64,000 nt of DNA from [Mycobacterium] crassicus (GCF_020181615.1 NZ_CP084029.1:4333888-4397887); one strand, 5' to 3'; positions 11,998 through 20,445 are shown, counted from the stretch's first letter. Numbers and translations: made by a program. Notes: generated by a model from the letters alone, not told the origin.

Positions 11998-14349
11998 ATG
12001 ACGGTGAATTTCGGCGGTGAATTGCTTACCGCGGCATTGGCCGGCACCGAACCGGGTGAACGCCCGCTGCGTCACGTCGCCCACCTGCCCGCAGCGGCGG
12101 GCGTGGCGAGTTCCTGGCCGGACTGGGCTGCATCAGACGTGATCGGCGCCTTCACCGGACGCGGGATCGACGCACCCTGGTCGCATCAGCGGGCCGCCGC
12201 CGAACTGGCGCACGCCGGGCAGGACGTGGTGATCAGCACCGGCACGGCGTCGGGCAAGTCGCTGGCCTATCAGCTCCCGGCCCTGAACACCCTGGCGGCG
12301 GACCCGCGCGCCCGGGTGCTGTACCTGTCGCCGACGAAGGCGCTGGGCCATGATCAGCTGCGCGCCGCCCACCAGCTGACCGCGGCGGTGGACCGGCTGG
12401 GGATGCCGAGCACTGCGGTGGCACCGACCGCCTACGACGGCGACACTCCCGCTGAGATCCGCCGGTTCGCCCGGGAGCGGTCCCGCTGGGTGTTCTCCAA
12501 CCCCGACATGATTCATCTGTCGATGCTGCGCAACCACGCCCGCTGGGCGGTGTTCCTGCGCGGGCTGCGTTTCGTGATCGTCGACGAGTGCCACTACTAC
12601 CGGGGGATCTTCGGCTCGCATGTGGCGATGGTGCTGCGACGGCTGCTGCGGTTGTGCGCGCGCTACGCCGCACCGGGAACCCCGGCCTCGCCGGGGCCGA
12701 CGGTGATCTTCGCCAGCGCCACCACCGCCGCGCCGGGTACCAGCGCGTCGGCCCTGATCGGCCGGCCGGTCGCCGAGGTCACCGAAGACGGCTCGCCGCA
12801 CGGCGCGCGCACGGTGGCCCTGTGGGAGCCCGCCCTGCGCACCGACGTGACCGGGGAGAACGATGCCCCGGTGCGGCGCGCCGCCGGCGCCGAGGCGGCC
12901 CGTGTGATGGCCGACCTGGTCGCCGAGGGTGCGCGCACCCTGGCCTTCGTCCGGTCGCGCCGCGGGGCCGAGGTCACCGCACTGGCCGCCCGCACCCGGC
13001 TGGAATCGACCGCACCCCAGCTGGTCGACAAGGTCGCCTCCTACCGTGCGGGCTACCTGGCCGAAGACCGCCGTGCCTTGGAACGTGCGCTGGCCGACGG
13101 CCAGTTGTACGGCGTGGCCACCACCAACGCCCTGGAGCTCGGGGTGGATATCGCCGGGTTGGACGCGGTGGTGATCGCCGGCTTCCCCGGCACGGTGACG
13201 TCGTTCTGGCAGCAGGCCGGCAGGTCGGGCCGGCGCGGCCAGACGGCGCTGATCGTGCTGATCGCCCGGGACGACCCGCTGGACACCTATCTGGTGCATC
13301 ACCCTGCCGCGCTGCTGGACAAGCCGATCGAGCAGGTGGTGATCGATCCGGCCAATCCCTACGTGTTGGGGCCCCAGCTGCTGTGCGCGGCCGCCGAGCT
13401 GCCGCTGACGGTCACCGAGGTGCAGGAGCTGGGTGCCGCGCAGGTGGCGGACGCTCTGGTTGACGACGGGCAGTTGCGCCGGCGCTCGGCGAAGTACTTC
13501 CCGGCGCCGGGACTCGATCCGCATCCCGGGGTGGACATCCGGGGTTCGAGCGGCGGGCAGGTGGTGATCCTGGAGGCCGACACCGGCCGGATGCTGGGCA
13601 GCGTCGACGGCGGGCGGGCGCCGGCCACGGTGCACACCGGGGCGGTCTATCTGCACCAGGGCGAGAGTTATGTGGTCGACTCGCTGGACACCGAGCGGCA
13701 GATCGCGTTCGTGCACGCCGAGGACCCCGGCTATGCGACCTTCGCGCGGGAGATCACCGACATCGACGTGACCGGCGAGGGCGAACGGACCTGGTTCGGT
13801 TCGGTATGCCTGGGCCTGGTTCCCGTCACGGTGACCCGCCAGATCGTCGGCTACCTGCGCCGGCTGCCGACCGGGGAGGTGCTGGACTTCGTCGAGCTGG
13901 AGGTGGCGCCGGCGATACTGCCCACCACCGCGGTGGTCTACACCGTCACCCCCGAGGCGCTCACCGGTTGCGGGATCGCCGAAGCGCGGATTCCCGGGGC
14001 GCTGCACGCAGCCGAGCACGCGGCGATCGGGTTGCTTCCCCTGGTGGCCAGCTGCGATCGCGGTGACATCGGCGGCCTGTCGACGGCGCTGGGGCCGGAC
14101 GCCATGGGCGGGCTGCCCAGCGTGTTCGTCTATGACGGCTATCCGGGCGGCGCCGGGTTCGCCGAGCGCGGATTCCGTTCTGCGGCAATCTGGTTGGACG
14201 CCACGGCGGCGACCATCGAATCCTGCGAGTGCCCGCACGGGTGCCCGTCGTGTGTGCAGTCACCCAAGTGCGGTAACGGTAATGATCCGTTGGACAAGGA
14301 CGGTGCGGTGCGGGTGCTGCGGCTGGTGTTGGGCGCGCTGAGCTCGTGA
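11998..14349 (+). CDS. DEAD/DEAH-box DNA helicase with DUF1998 zinc module (SftH/MrfA/Hrq1 type)
   Basis: This superfamily 2 helicase (783 aa) is probably a 3'-to-5' DNA translocase in repair. Two RecA domains are visible: Walker A GTASGKS at 82-88, motif II DECHYY near 190, motif III FASATT, and helicase-C motifs (TNALELGVDIAGLDAV, QQAGRSGRRG). The C-terminal region carries DUF1998 with a four-cysteine cluster CECPHGCPSCVQSPKCGNGN that binds metal in MrfA-like enzymes. The M. smegmatis relative SftH and M. tuberculosis Rv3649 share this layout. A strong hairpin terminator follows 8 bp after the stop. Confidence 0.93.
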   Translation: MTVNFGGELLTAALAGTEPGERPLRHVAHLPAAAGVASSWPDWAASDVIGAFTGRGIDAPWSHQRAAAELAHAGQDVVISTGTASGKSLAYQLPALNTLAADPRARVLYLSPTKALGHDQLRAAHQLTAAVDRLGMPSTAVAPTAYDGDTPAEIRRFARERSRWVFSNPDMIHLSMLRNHARWAVFLRGLRFVIVDECHYYRGIFGSHVAMVLRRLLRLCARYAAPGTPASPGPTVIFASATTAAPGTSASALIGRPVAEVTEDGSPHGARTVALWEPALRTDVTGENDAPVRRAAGAEAARVMADLVAEGARTLAFVRSRRGAEVTALAARTRLESTAPQLVDKVASYRAGYLAEDRRALERALADGQLYGVATTNALELGVDIAGLDAVVIAGFPGTVTSFWQQAGRSGRRGQTALIVLIARDDPLDTYLVHHPAALLDKPIEQVVIDPANPYVLGPQLLCAAAELPLTVTEVQELGAAQVADALVDDGQLRRRSAKYFPAPGLDPHPGVDIRGSSGGQVVILEADTGRMLGSVDGGRAPATVHTGAVYLHQGESYVVDSLDTERQIAFVHAEDPGYATFAREITDIDVTGEGERTWFGSVCLGLVPVTVTRQIVGYLRRLPTGEVLDFVELEVAPAILPTTAVVYTVTPEALTGCGIAEARIPGALHAAEHAAIGLLPLVASCDRGDIGGLSTALGPDAMGGLPSVFVYDGYPGGAGFAERGFRSAAIWLDATAATIESCECPHGCPSCVQSPKCGNGNDPLDKDGAVRVLRLVLGALSS

Positions 14350-14357
14350 ACGACTGC

Positions 14358-14391
14358 GGGAGTCGGCCGACCCCCCGAACGGCCGACTCCC
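14358..14391 (+). terminator. Strong hairpin terminator after the helicase gene
   Basis: The arms GGGAGTCGGCCG and CGGCCGACTCCC pair perfectly over 12 bp around a 10-nt loop. No long U-run follows, as is common in mycobacteria. The rest of the 14350-14598 gap shows no gene. Confidence 0.75.
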
Positions 14392-14598
14392 CCGAGCCGG
14401 CGGAAACCCGCGACGAACGGTCGAAAAAAGCGATCCGTTCCCAAACCCGGCACAAGGCCGGACGCGGCCGTAAGTTACCGGCTGTACCGGACGGATGCAA
14501 CTTGCAAACCGACCGTGTGACCGGTTCGGGGCCGGCGAAACCGGACGATCCGCCGCTGTCGATGCTGGTAGAGAACCGCTGGCCGTAAAATCTGCGAT

Positions 14599-15627
14599 AT
14601 GGCCCACGATTGGTTGCTGGTGGAGACGCTCGGCGATGAACCGGCAGTCGTCGCCCAGGGCCGTCAGGTCAAGAATCTGGTGCCCATCTCCCAGTTCCTG
14701 CGCCGCAGCCCGCACCTGGCCGCGATCCAGACCGCGATCGCCGAGACCATGCGGACCGGGCAGAGCCTGGCCAGCATCACCCCCCGCAATGATCGGGTGA
14801 TCCGCACCGAGCCGGTGGTGATGTCCGACGATCGGGTGCACGGCGTGCACGTCTGGAGCGGACCGCCCGACGTCGAGCCGCCCGAGCGCCCGATCCCGGG
14901 CCCGCTCAAGTGGAACCTGACCCTGGGGGTCGCCACCGACACCAAGGAGTCGCTGGCCAATATCGGCAAGGACCCGGAAGTGGAGGCCACCCACGGGCGG
15001 GTGTTCGCCGAGGAGTTGCCCGCCCGCGACTTCAGCCCGAATGAGAACAAGGTGCTGGCGCTGACGATCCGCGCCGAGCCCGGCCAGACCATCTGCAGCA
15101 GTTGGGATGTCACCGATTTTCGCGGCGAGTTCGTCCGGGTGGGTTTCGTGGCGCGCAACGCCTGGGAGCCGGCCGGTGGCGGGCGCGAACACCTGGTGTC
15201 ACGCGGAATGAACTGGCGCGGCCAACTCGACGGTACGGTGCAGCGCCCCGATTTTCTGGCGCAGCAGATCCTGCACGGGTTGGCCCAGCCCGGCATGCAC
15301 CGGGCCATGGTCGACATGACCGACTGGCGGCTGCTGAAGTGGCTGGACGACCCCTGCCCGTTCTACGACTGGCGCGGCGCGGTGGAGGCGCCGCGGGTCC
15401 ATCCCGACGACGAAGCCCTGATCGCCGGGATGGCAGCCGATTTCACCGCCGGCCCGACGGTCGGAGTGCTTCGACTGCGCCACCCGGGCGGCGGCTGGGA
15501 GCCGGTCCACGTGACCGTCAACCGGGTGGAGATCGACGAAGGCACCTACGCCGGTCTGGTCGCGATGCGCCTGCCCACCGAGAGCGAGCTGGCCGACGCG
15601 GGCTTCGGCCCGGTTCAGGAGCCGTGA
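14599..15627 (+). CDS. Rv3651-like tri-domain sensor-type protein
   Basis: This 342-aa soluble protein is conserved in mycobacteria. M. tuberculosis Rv3651 is reported, as I recall, to have a three-domain GAF/PAS-like structure suggesting signal sensing; no enzymatic motif is visible here. The N-terminal part (MAHDWLLVETLGDEPAVVAQG) resembles a small regulatory domain. The middle contains NLTLGVATDTKESLANIGKD and the C-terminal part TVGVLRLRHPGGGWEPVHVTVNRV has a PAS-like pattern. There is no signal peptide. Its end overlaps the convergent cutinase gene by 13 bp. The ATG at 14599 is supported by the family start. Confidence 0.8.
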   Translation: MAHDWLLVETLGDEPAVVAQGRQVKNLVPISQFLRRSPHLAAIQTAIAETMRTGQSLASITPRNDRVIRTEPVVMSDDRVHGVHVWSGPPDVEPPERPIPGPLKWNLTLGVATDTKESLANIGKDPEVEATHGRVFAEELPARDFSPNENKVLALTIRAEPGQTICSSWDVTDFRGEFVRVGFVARNAWEPAGGGREHLVSRGMNWRGQLDGTVQRPDFLAQQILHGLAQPGMHRAMVDMTDWRLLKWLDDPCPFYDWRGAVEAPRVHPDDEALIAGMAADFTAGPTVGVLRLRHPGGGWEPVHVTVNRVEIDEGTYAGLVAMRLPTESELADAGFGPVQEP

Positions 15628-16337
15628 CGGGCGGCGATCTGACGGGCGGCGAAGTCGGCGGCCTGGTCTGCCATCCCGTTGGTCACGTACGCGCTGTGCG
15701 CGCCGCGATTGAGGCTGCCGGCCTGGCAGACCGGGTCCTCGGGGGCACACAGGTCGATGGTCTTGCCGGCAAAGGCGGAACCGATGGCGATCGGCGGGGC
15801 GTCACGCTGGAGCAGGTTGACGATGTTGGCCGACGGCTTGCCGAACAGGGCGACGGCCGCAACGTGATCCGACACCGCCGGCGCCAACGGTCCGGCCAGC
15901 CCGGCAGGCAACGCGTAGCCGGCGGGGACGGCGTCGCTGGTGACATAGGCACTCACCGCCGCGCCCTGGGAGTAACCGCCGAGCACGATGTCGGTGGCCG
16001 GGCAGCGGGCGGCCATTTCGTTGAGGTGGTTGCTGACGTCGGCCACCCCGTCGACGGCGCGGGCGAAGTCCACCGAGGCGGGATAGTTGACCGCGTAGAC
16101 CCCGACGGTCTGGCCGGGCAGTCGGCTGCGCAGGGCGTCGACGAACGGGGTGCCGACCTTGCCGATGCCGGGACCCTCGAAGGTGCCCCGGGCGAAGACC
16201 ACTTCGACGTCCGCGCAGTCGCTGGTCGTGATGGCGTTCGGAGCGGCCGAGGCCGTACCGGTTCCCACCGCGAGCAGGGCAGCGGCACTCAGGGCGGCGG
16301 CGGCGATTGCGCACAGCAGCCTTCGGACGTTGCTCAT
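15615..16337 (-). CDS. Secreted cutinase family serine esterase (Culp-type)
   Basis: This is an exported alpha/beta hydrolase of 240 aa that hydrolyses esters or lipids outside the cell. The N-terminal signal peptide (MSNVRRLLCAIAAAALSAAALL...ASA/APN) is followed by the cutinase fold. Nucleophile Ser123 lies in GGYSQGAA, Asp201 in CAPEDPVC and His214 in GAHSAYV. Paired cysteines are at 41/112 and 197/204. It resembles the CFP21/Culp1 group. The start at 16337 is chosen over the upstream in-frame codon at 16370 because GAGGGGAAG lies just before it and the signal peptide begins there. The longer form would also cover the operator. It is divergent from a MarR gene, so its expression is probably under MarR control. 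Confidence 0.92.
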   Translation of the reverse strand: MSNVRRLLCAIAAAALSAAALLAVGTGTASAAPNAITTSDCADVEVVFARGTFEGPGIGKVGTPFVDALRSRLPGQTVGVYAVNYPASVDFARAVDGVADVSNHLNEMAARCPATDIVLGGYSQGAAVSAYVTSDAVPAGYALPAGLAGPLAPAVSDHVAAVALFGKPSANIVNLLQRDAPPIAIGSAFAGKTIDLCAPEDPVCQAGSLNRGAHSAYVTNGMADQAADFAARQIAARHGS

Positions 16338-16351
16338 GATCTTCCCCTCAA

Positions 16352-16376
16352 GATGATTTGCACAGTACAAATCATC
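16352..16376. promoter_or_regulatory. Inverted repeat, probable MarR operator
   Basis: A perfect 9+9 bp inverted repeat, GATGATTTG and CAAATCATC, has a 7-nt spacer (CACAGTA). It lies 15 bp before the cutinase start and about 40 bp before the marR start. It is AT-rich against a GC-rich background. The size and symmetry fit a MarR dimer, so autoregulation and cutinase control are inferred. Confidence 0.65.
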
Positions 16377-16418
16377 GAAACCCTGACGATCGTTAGTTTA
16401 TTCCCTAGAATGTTAACT

Positions 16419-16907
16419 ATGACCGATCAGACAGTGAACAATGATCTGTCGGCACCGAACGAACTGCTCAGCCCGCTGCTCGACTACCTGGCCCGTCGGC
16501 TGCGCGCCGAGATCGAAGCCGACCTGAGTCCCTTCGGCCTCAAGATCCGCCACGTGGTGGCGTTGACCGTGTTGCGCGACCTCGGCGAGCGCGCCCAGTC
16601 GCAGATGTCCGAGGCACTGGGCATGGACGCCACCGGCATCGTGGCGCTGCTCAACTACCTCGAGGCCCAGGGCCTCATCGAACGTCGCCGCGCCGCGCAG
16701 GATCGGCGACGCCACAACGTGGTGATCACCGGGGCCGGATGTCGCCGCCTCGCCGAGGTCGAGCAGGCCATCGCCGGCCTGGAACGGCGGATGTTCGGCC
16801 TCAGCGACCGGGAGACGACCGCGCTGTATCAACTGCTGCAGAAGGCCACCGCGTCGGCGGCCGGCGGCCCCGAGGAATCCGTCACCGCGGAGGACTACCC
16901 GCGTTAG
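16419..16907 (+). CDS. MarR family transcriptional regulator
   Basis: This winged-helix dimeric regulator of 162 aa has N- and C-terminal dimerisation helices. The DNA-binding core includes QSQMSEALGMDATGIVALLNYLEAQGLIERRRAAQDRRRHNVVITGAG, with the wing at DRRRHNV. Its ATG at 16419 is preceded by an in-frame ATG at 16410 (MLTMTDQ), and either could be used. It is divergent from the secreted cutinase. The 25-bp inverted repeat in between is the natural operator candidate. M. tuberculosis has PE_PGRS genes at this position, so the cutinase-marR pair is a local difference. Confidence 0.9.
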   Translation: MTDQTVNNDLSAPNELLSPLLDYLARRLRAEIEADLSPFGLKIRHVVALTVLRDLGERAQSQMSEALGMDATGIVALLNYLEAQGLIERRRAAQDRRRHNVVITGAGCRRLAEVEQAIAGLERRMFGLSDRETTALYQLLQKATASAAGGPEESVTAEDYPR

Positions 16908-16953
16908 CGGTGGTCGCAACCGCGGCGGAGCCGGGCGCTGCGGGCCGCCGCCT

Positions 16954-17316
16954 TCAGGCCGAGCGCGACGGCCCGGCCCGCGCCGTCGCCCTGACCGGCC
17001 CCACCCACCGGCCCGGCAATGCCACAGTCACGGTGACCACCACGTCCAGACCGTCCACCGCGCAGCCGAAGTCACCGACGCGCGTCATCCGGCCGGCCAG
17101 TCGCTGCGCCGCCACACAGGCGGTGTCGGGTCCAGCGGGGACCCGGGCCGCCCCGGCCAGCGCCGCCAGATCGGCGGCCGCCTGAGCCCGGTGCCGCGCG
17201 ATCACCACCTCCCCCAGCAGGAACCCGCCGCCGGTGAGCGCCAATAGTGCCGCGACCATGGCGGCGGCAACCACACTGGCCGCCCCGGTCTCACTTCTCT
17301 CACTTCGCCGGTTCAC
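16954..17316 (-). CDS. Tad/Flp pilus TadE/TadG-like membrane protein (Rv3654c-like)
   Basis: This 120-aa protein has one N-terminal membrane segment (GAASVVAAAMVAALLALTGGGFLLGEVV) and a short exported domain (HRAQAAADLAALAGA...). That is the pattern of TadE/TadG-like pseudopilins or secretion-helicase-neighbour proteins of actinobacteria. The GTG start at 17316 overlaps the stop of the preceding gene (GTGA), so it is translationally coupled. It is the last gene of the split Tad operon. The longer upstream frame reads out of phase through the neighbouring gene and is not used. Confidence 0.85.
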   Translation of the reverse strand: MNRRSERSETGAASVVAAAMVAALLALTGGGFLLGEVVIARHRAQAAADLAALAGAARVPAGPDTACVAAQRLAGRMTRVGDFGCAVDGLDVVVTVTVALPGRWVGPVRATARAGPSRSA

Positions 17317-17657
17317 GACGGTTCCAGGGCCGACTCCGCCTCGGCGCTGACCGGCAGCCCCGGCAGCAGCGCGATCCGCGCGGTGACCGTCGCGACCACG
17401 AATCCCCCGTCGGCACGCAGCCCGATCGCTGCGCCGTCGGGGGCGATCCGGCGTGCCACCGCCATCGCCCCCGGGGTGTCTCCGCGGGCCGCGGTCCTGG
17501 CGGCCTCCCGGGCGGCGTCGACACAGCGAATCTGCGCGGACACCGCACTGATCCCGGCCAGGCACAGCACCAATACCGAGACCAGGGCGGCCAGTGCGAA
17601 CGCCGCCTCGACCGTGCCGGCACCTGCATCGTCGGCAAGCCGGACACGAGTACTCAA
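17313..17657 (-). CDS. TadE-like pseudopilin (Rv3655c-like)
   Basis: This 114-aa protein has a type IV pilin-like N-terminus: DDAGAGTVEAAFALAALVSVLVLCLAGISAV. The Gly-Thr-Val-Glu motif and following membrane helix match TadE pseudopilins, which are processed by a prepilin peptidase and sit in the pilus assembly complex. The two cysteines (37 and 45 region) may be structural. It lies 6 bp downstream of the Flp pilin gene and overlaps the next gene by 4 bp. Confidence 0.85.
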   Translation of the reverse strand: MSTRVRLADDAGAGTVEAAFALAALVSVLVLCLAGISAVSAQIRCVDAAREAARTAARGDTPGAMAVARRIAPDGAAIGLRADGGFVVATVTARIALLPGLPVSAEAESALEPS

Positions 17658-17663
17658 CGCCCG

Positions 17664-17885
17664 TCACACCTTGGTGTTCAACGCACGCCCGATGACCCGA
17701 TTGAGCGCCGAGACGATCGAGTCGCCGGTGACGACGGTGTAGAGGATCGCGCCGAAAGCGGCGGCCGCGATGGTCCCGATCGCGTACTCGACCGTCGACA
17801 TACCGGATTCGTCGGTTGCCAGCACTAGCACCCGGAACTGAATGACTCGAAATATGTTGCGCACCTGTAATACCCGTGTCCTCAC
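17664..17885 (-). CDS. Flp-type pilin subunit, DUF4244 (Rv3656c-like)
   Basis: This small protein of 73 aa carries ESGMSTVEYAIGTIAAAAFGAILYTVV, the Flp/DUF4244 motif with Glu at +5 of the processed helix, then TGDSIVSALNRVIGRALNTKV. It is the probable major pilin of the locus. The start is GTG at 17885 because GGAGGAGGA lies 4 bp upstream on the minus strand. A second GTG eight codons later would give a product closer in length to M. tuberculosis Rv3656c. The prepilin cleavage site would be before Met in G/MSTVEYA. Confidence 0.85.
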   Translation of the reverse strand: MRTRVLQVRNIFRVIQFRVLVLATDESGMSTVEYAIGTIAAAAFGAILYTVVTGDSIVSALNRVIGRALNTKV

Positions 17886-17947
17886 CGGTCCTCCTCCATC
17901 ATCACCCGTCAGGGTTTTCGCGGTCTGTCCGCGAAGCATCTCCCGCC

Positions 17948-18535
17948 TCACAGCAGGCCCGACCGCAGCACGTCGCCGGCAAGCCCGGCCACCACCGGCA
18001 CGATGCCCAGACACACGAACGCCGGCAGGAAGCACAGCCCGAGCGGGCCGGCGATCAGCACCCCGGCCCGCTCGGCGGCGGCCGTGGCGGCATGACCGGC
18101 GTCATCACGACACTGCGCGGCAAGCTCTCCGAGTCCGGCGGCCAGCGCCACCCCCGACGTCCCCGACCGCCGGGCCAGCCGCAGCACCGCGGTCGTCGAG
18201 GGGTCGAGAACGCCGGTGATCAACTCCGGCGGCAACCAGGCGATACCCGGATCGGCACCCAGGGCCAGCAGATCCGCGCCCCGGCGCAGCACCGCCGACA
18301 ACTGCGGCGGCGCCGATCGGGCAGTGGCGACGGCGGCGCCCGACACCGGCATCCCCGCAGTCAGGCAGAGCGCGAACACCTCGAGGCCGGCCGCCAACGC
18401 CAGTGCGTCGGTGCCCGGCACCGCCCGCGCCCGCACCGGGCGATCCCGCTCGGGCATTCCGGCCCGCCCCCGTACCGTCGACGGCCCGGCCGCGACCAGG
18501 ACGGCGCACGCGAGCAGCACCGCGGCGGCGCTCAC
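17948..18535 (-). CDS. TadC-like pilus platform protein (type II secretion F domain)
   Basis: This inner-membrane protein of 195 aa resembles Rv3657c. An N-terminal membrane helix (VSAAAVLLACAVLVAAGPS) is followed by a helical T2SF-type cytoplasmic part (LEVFALCLTAGMPVSGAAVATARSAPPQ, LARRSGTSGVALAAGLGELAAQCR). A C-terminal membrane region (LIAGPLGLCFLPAFVCLGIVPVVAGLAGDVL) closes the protein. GTG at 18535 overlaps the TGA of the upstream gene. With the TadB-like protein it should form the membrane platform that the TadA ATPase drives. Confidence 0.85.
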   Translation of the reverse strand: MSAAAVLLACAVLVAAGPSTVRGRAGMPERDRPVRARAVPGTDALALAAGLEVFALCLTAGMPVSGAAVATARSAPPQLSAVLRRGADLLALGADPGIAWLPPELITGVLDPSTTAVLRLARRSGTSGVALAAGLGELAAQCRDDAGHAATAAAERAGVLIAGPLGLCFLPAFVCLGIVPVVAGLAGDVLRSGLL

Positions 18536-19335
18536 GGGCCGGCCCCGGCGCGACCGGTGATCCGGTCCGACCACAACAATCCGGCGCAGACCAGGCACAC
18601 CCCCACCACCGACAGCACCCCGCCGGATCCGCCGAGCAGGAAACTCAGCGGCCGCGCTCCGAGCAACTGGCCCAGCAGCACACCGAGTACCGGCAGGCAA
18701 CCCAGGATGGTCGACGACGCCCGGGCACCGGCCATCCCGGCGTCAGCTCGCGCCGAAAACCGTTGCCGGGCAACGATGTCATGTTGCGCGGCCTGCATCA
18801 GGGTGGCCACCGCCAGACCATGGTCGCCGCCGAGGCCCCAGTAGACCGCAAGCCGTTCCCAGTGTGCGGGCAGCGCCGAGGAGCGCGCCGCATCCTGCAG
18901 GCCGGTGGCGACGTCGGCACCCAGCCGGGCCCGCGCGACCACACCGTGCAAGCCGGCGGCCACCGCTACATGGCGGGTCTCGGCGGCAGCAACGGCGAAG
19001 GCGCGCACCGGATGCGCTCCGATTCGCAACTCCCCGGCCAGGATGTCGAGCGCGGTTTCCAGGGCGCGGGCTTCCTCCCGTGCACGGCGGTCCCGCAGGC
19101 GGTGACGGTGACGCGCGGCGGCGGTGGCGCCGAACACCGTCCCGGCCACGCAGGCGCTGGCCGGCAGGGCGAGCACAGCCGCCGCGCCGCAGCCGCCGAC
19201 CACTGCCGCCACGGCCCACCGGCCGGCCCGCGCGCGTCGGCCCCGGCGGCCAGTCGGTTCGAGCCGCCGGCGGGGTGCGACACCCAGCAGGGCCGCCGCG
19301 GCCAACGCGAGCGCGGCGACAGCCGGGCCGGTCAC
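18532..19335 (-). CDS. TadB-like pilus platform protein (type II secretion F domain)
   Basis: This 267-aa integral membrane protein resembles Rv3658c. It has N-terminal hydrophobic helices (AVAALALAAAALLGVAP, WAVAAVVGGCGAAAVLALPASACVAG), a cytoplasmic T2SF segment (ALETALDILAGELRIGAHPVRAFAVAAAETR) and C-terminal helices (LGCLPVLGVLLGQLLGARPLSFLLGGSGGVLSVVGVCLVCAGLLW). GTG at 19335 overlaps the stop of the tadA 3' fragment (GTGA), showing that tadA and this gene were translationally coupled before the insertion. It now sits directly downstream of the transposon's left end and has no visible promoter of its own. Confidence 0.86.
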   Translation of the reverse strand: MTGPAVAALALAAAALLGVAPRRRLEPTGRRGRRARAGRWAVAAVVGGCGAAAVLALPASACVAGTVFGATAAARHRHRLRDRRAREEARALETALDILAGELRIGAHPVRAFAVAAAETRHVAVAAGLHGVVARARLGADVATGLQDAARSSALPAHWERLAVYWGLGGDHGLAVATLMQAAQHDIVARQRFSARADAGMAGARASSTILGCLPVLGVLLGQLLGARPLSFLLGGSGGVLSVVGVCLVCAGLLWSDRITGRAGAGP

Positions 19336-19511
19336 TGGGGCATCCGATCTCGCAGCAGCACACGGAATTCGGAAACGTGATCGGTCAGACCCCGTGCGAT
19401 CTGCCACACCGGTGCGGCCTGCACCCGCCCGGCGGCGGCACGGCGCAGCAGCGAGATCTCGGTGAGCCGCCGCCGGCCGTCGCGATCGCGCCCGACATGG
19501 AGGAGCACCTG
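19332..19511 (-). pseudogene. tadA 3' fragment (C-terminal 59 codons), separated by transposon
   Basis: The minus strand from 19511 encodes QVLLHVGRDRDGRRRLTEIS, then LLRRAAAGRVQAAPVWQIAR and a further 19 residues to TGA. This is the ending of Rv3659c-type TadA ATPases (LHSQLAAAVQVVLHV... in the M. tuberculosis protein as I recall it). It has no start codon or ribosome site. The remaining 329 codons of the gene are at 30912-31898 on the same strand. Joining 30912 to 19511 through one codon restores a frame of about 389 residues. Confidence 0.9.
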
Positions 19512-19524
19512 GCTGCTTTATCAG

Positions 19525-19564
19525 AGGTTTAACACGTTCTATTGGTCAATCAGCGTGTTTACCT
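19525..19564. repeat. Left-end subterminal inverted repeat of the transposon
   Basis: AGGTTTAACACG and CGTGTTTACCT pair as an imperfect inverted repeat (one-base indel) around a 17-nt spacer, starting 7 bp inside the left end. It is a candidate recombinase-binding site by analogy with arm sites of tyrosine recombinases. Confidence 0.55.
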
Positions 19565-19590
19565 GCACATTAATCATCGTATACATGTAT
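19541..19590 (+). promoter_or_regulatory. Possible promoter and ATACATGTAT palindrome before the first cargo gene
   Basis: An AT-rich stretch contains TATACA/ATACATGTAT (10-bp perfect palindrome at 19581-19590), about 90 bp upstream of the first cargo ORF. It could be a -10 element and an operator for the XRE domain protein encoded next. This is inferred from position only. Confidence 0.4.
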
Positions 19591-19679
19591 CCTCTTAGGT
19601 ATGGTTGGCCAAACATTTTCCAAGTTTGCACGGCGTGGCGCGCCGGCCGATGTGGGATACCGGGGTAAAAATTCACCCC

Positions 19680-20381
19680 ATGGACCTACACGACAATCCA
19701 CAACTGCTGGTGGAGAAGTTCGTCGAGCAGCATGCTCTCGTGTTGGGCGAAACGCATGGCGATCTGTGTGCGAGGTTGGCGGAGGTTCCGGACCGGTACG
19801 TCGATCAGGGGAACGATCCCCGAGGAATCACCGTGTCATGCACGCTGCTGGAGACGTTGCTGTTCTCGAGGTGGCGTCGCCAGACCGAGGACTCGACTTT
19901 GAAGGCGATCAAGGGCAACGGGTTTGGGATTGTTCTGGTCGACGGGAAGGGGTCTCGTATCGGGGTGCGCAAACATCCACGCAACTGGGACGGCAGCCTG
20001 CTCGAATCGGTGGAGTATGTGCCCGGCGAGCATCAGCTGAGTATCGAGGAGGAATTGGGGTACCCAATCGGCGGCGGGGATGGCATTCCGGAGCCTCCCG
20101 GGTATCGGCAATACGTACTGTGGTGGCCAGGCAATCTGGGCTTGGGTGGTGCGGTCTTGGCTGCGGGCATACTCACCGACAAGGTTCAGGTACTCTACGC
20201 CAGCACTCCGCTGCCGCCACCGATCATGGAGCAGCGTGCGAAAACGGCACCCACCATGGATCCGTTCACGCAGGCTACCGAGGTTGCAATGCCCGGAAAG
20301 CGGCGCCGGGACGAGGACTTCGCGGATGCCGACGGCGTCACCGAGGAGACACTGAACGAAGCGCCGCCGGAATCGTCGTAG
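19680..20381 (+). CDS. Unrecognised cargo protein paired with XRE-ImmA/IrrE protein
   Basis: This 233-aa protein is soluble with no signal peptide or membrane segment. I do not recognise the family. Visible features are CTLLETLLFSRWRRQTEDSTLKAIKGNGFGIVLVDGKGSRIGVRK (helix then beta strands), a Pro/Gly-rich stretch GYPIGGGDGIPEPPGYRQYVLWWPGN, a hydrophobic segment GLGGAVLAAGILTDKVQVLY, and an acidic-basic tail (KRRRDEDFADADG). ATG at 19680 is used; in-frame ATG 19650 and TTG 19605 are alternatives and no start has a strong ribosome site. It lies 64 bp upstream of the ImmA/IrrE gene in the same direction. That two-gene layout recalls toxin-regulator or stress-response pairs, but activity is unproven. 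Confidence 0.65.
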   Translation: MDLHDNPQLLVEKFVEQHALVLGETHGDLCARLAEVPDRYVDQGNDPRGITVSCTLLETLLFSRWRRQTEDSTLKAIKGNGFGIVLVDGKGSRIGVRKHPRNWDGSLLESVEYVPGEHQLSIEEELGYPIGGGDGIPEPPGYRQYVLWWPGNLGLGGAVLAAGILTDKVQVLYASTPLPPPIMEQRAKTAPTMDPFTQATEVAMPGKRRRDEDFADADGVTEETLNEAPPESS

Positions 20382-20445
20382 CCCTCGTGCACACTGCTGG
20401 GTGCATGCGGGGCTCCCACTCGGGTGATGTTGAATCGAGCGCACG

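Noticed and set aside
12133..14238. 701-codon open frame on the minus strand
   Set aside because: It is antisense to the helicase; composition is typical of a shadow frame.
15102..16907. 601-codon frame ending in the MarR protein
   Set aside because: Only the last 162 codons are MarR. The upstream part is antisense to the cutinase and out of phase in the Rv3651-like gene.
16954..17667. Longer 237-codon version of the TadE/TadG-like gene
   Set aside because: The first half reads the neighbouring TadE-like gene out of phase with Arg/Gly-rich sequence. The GTG at 17316 with a GTGA overlap is a better start.
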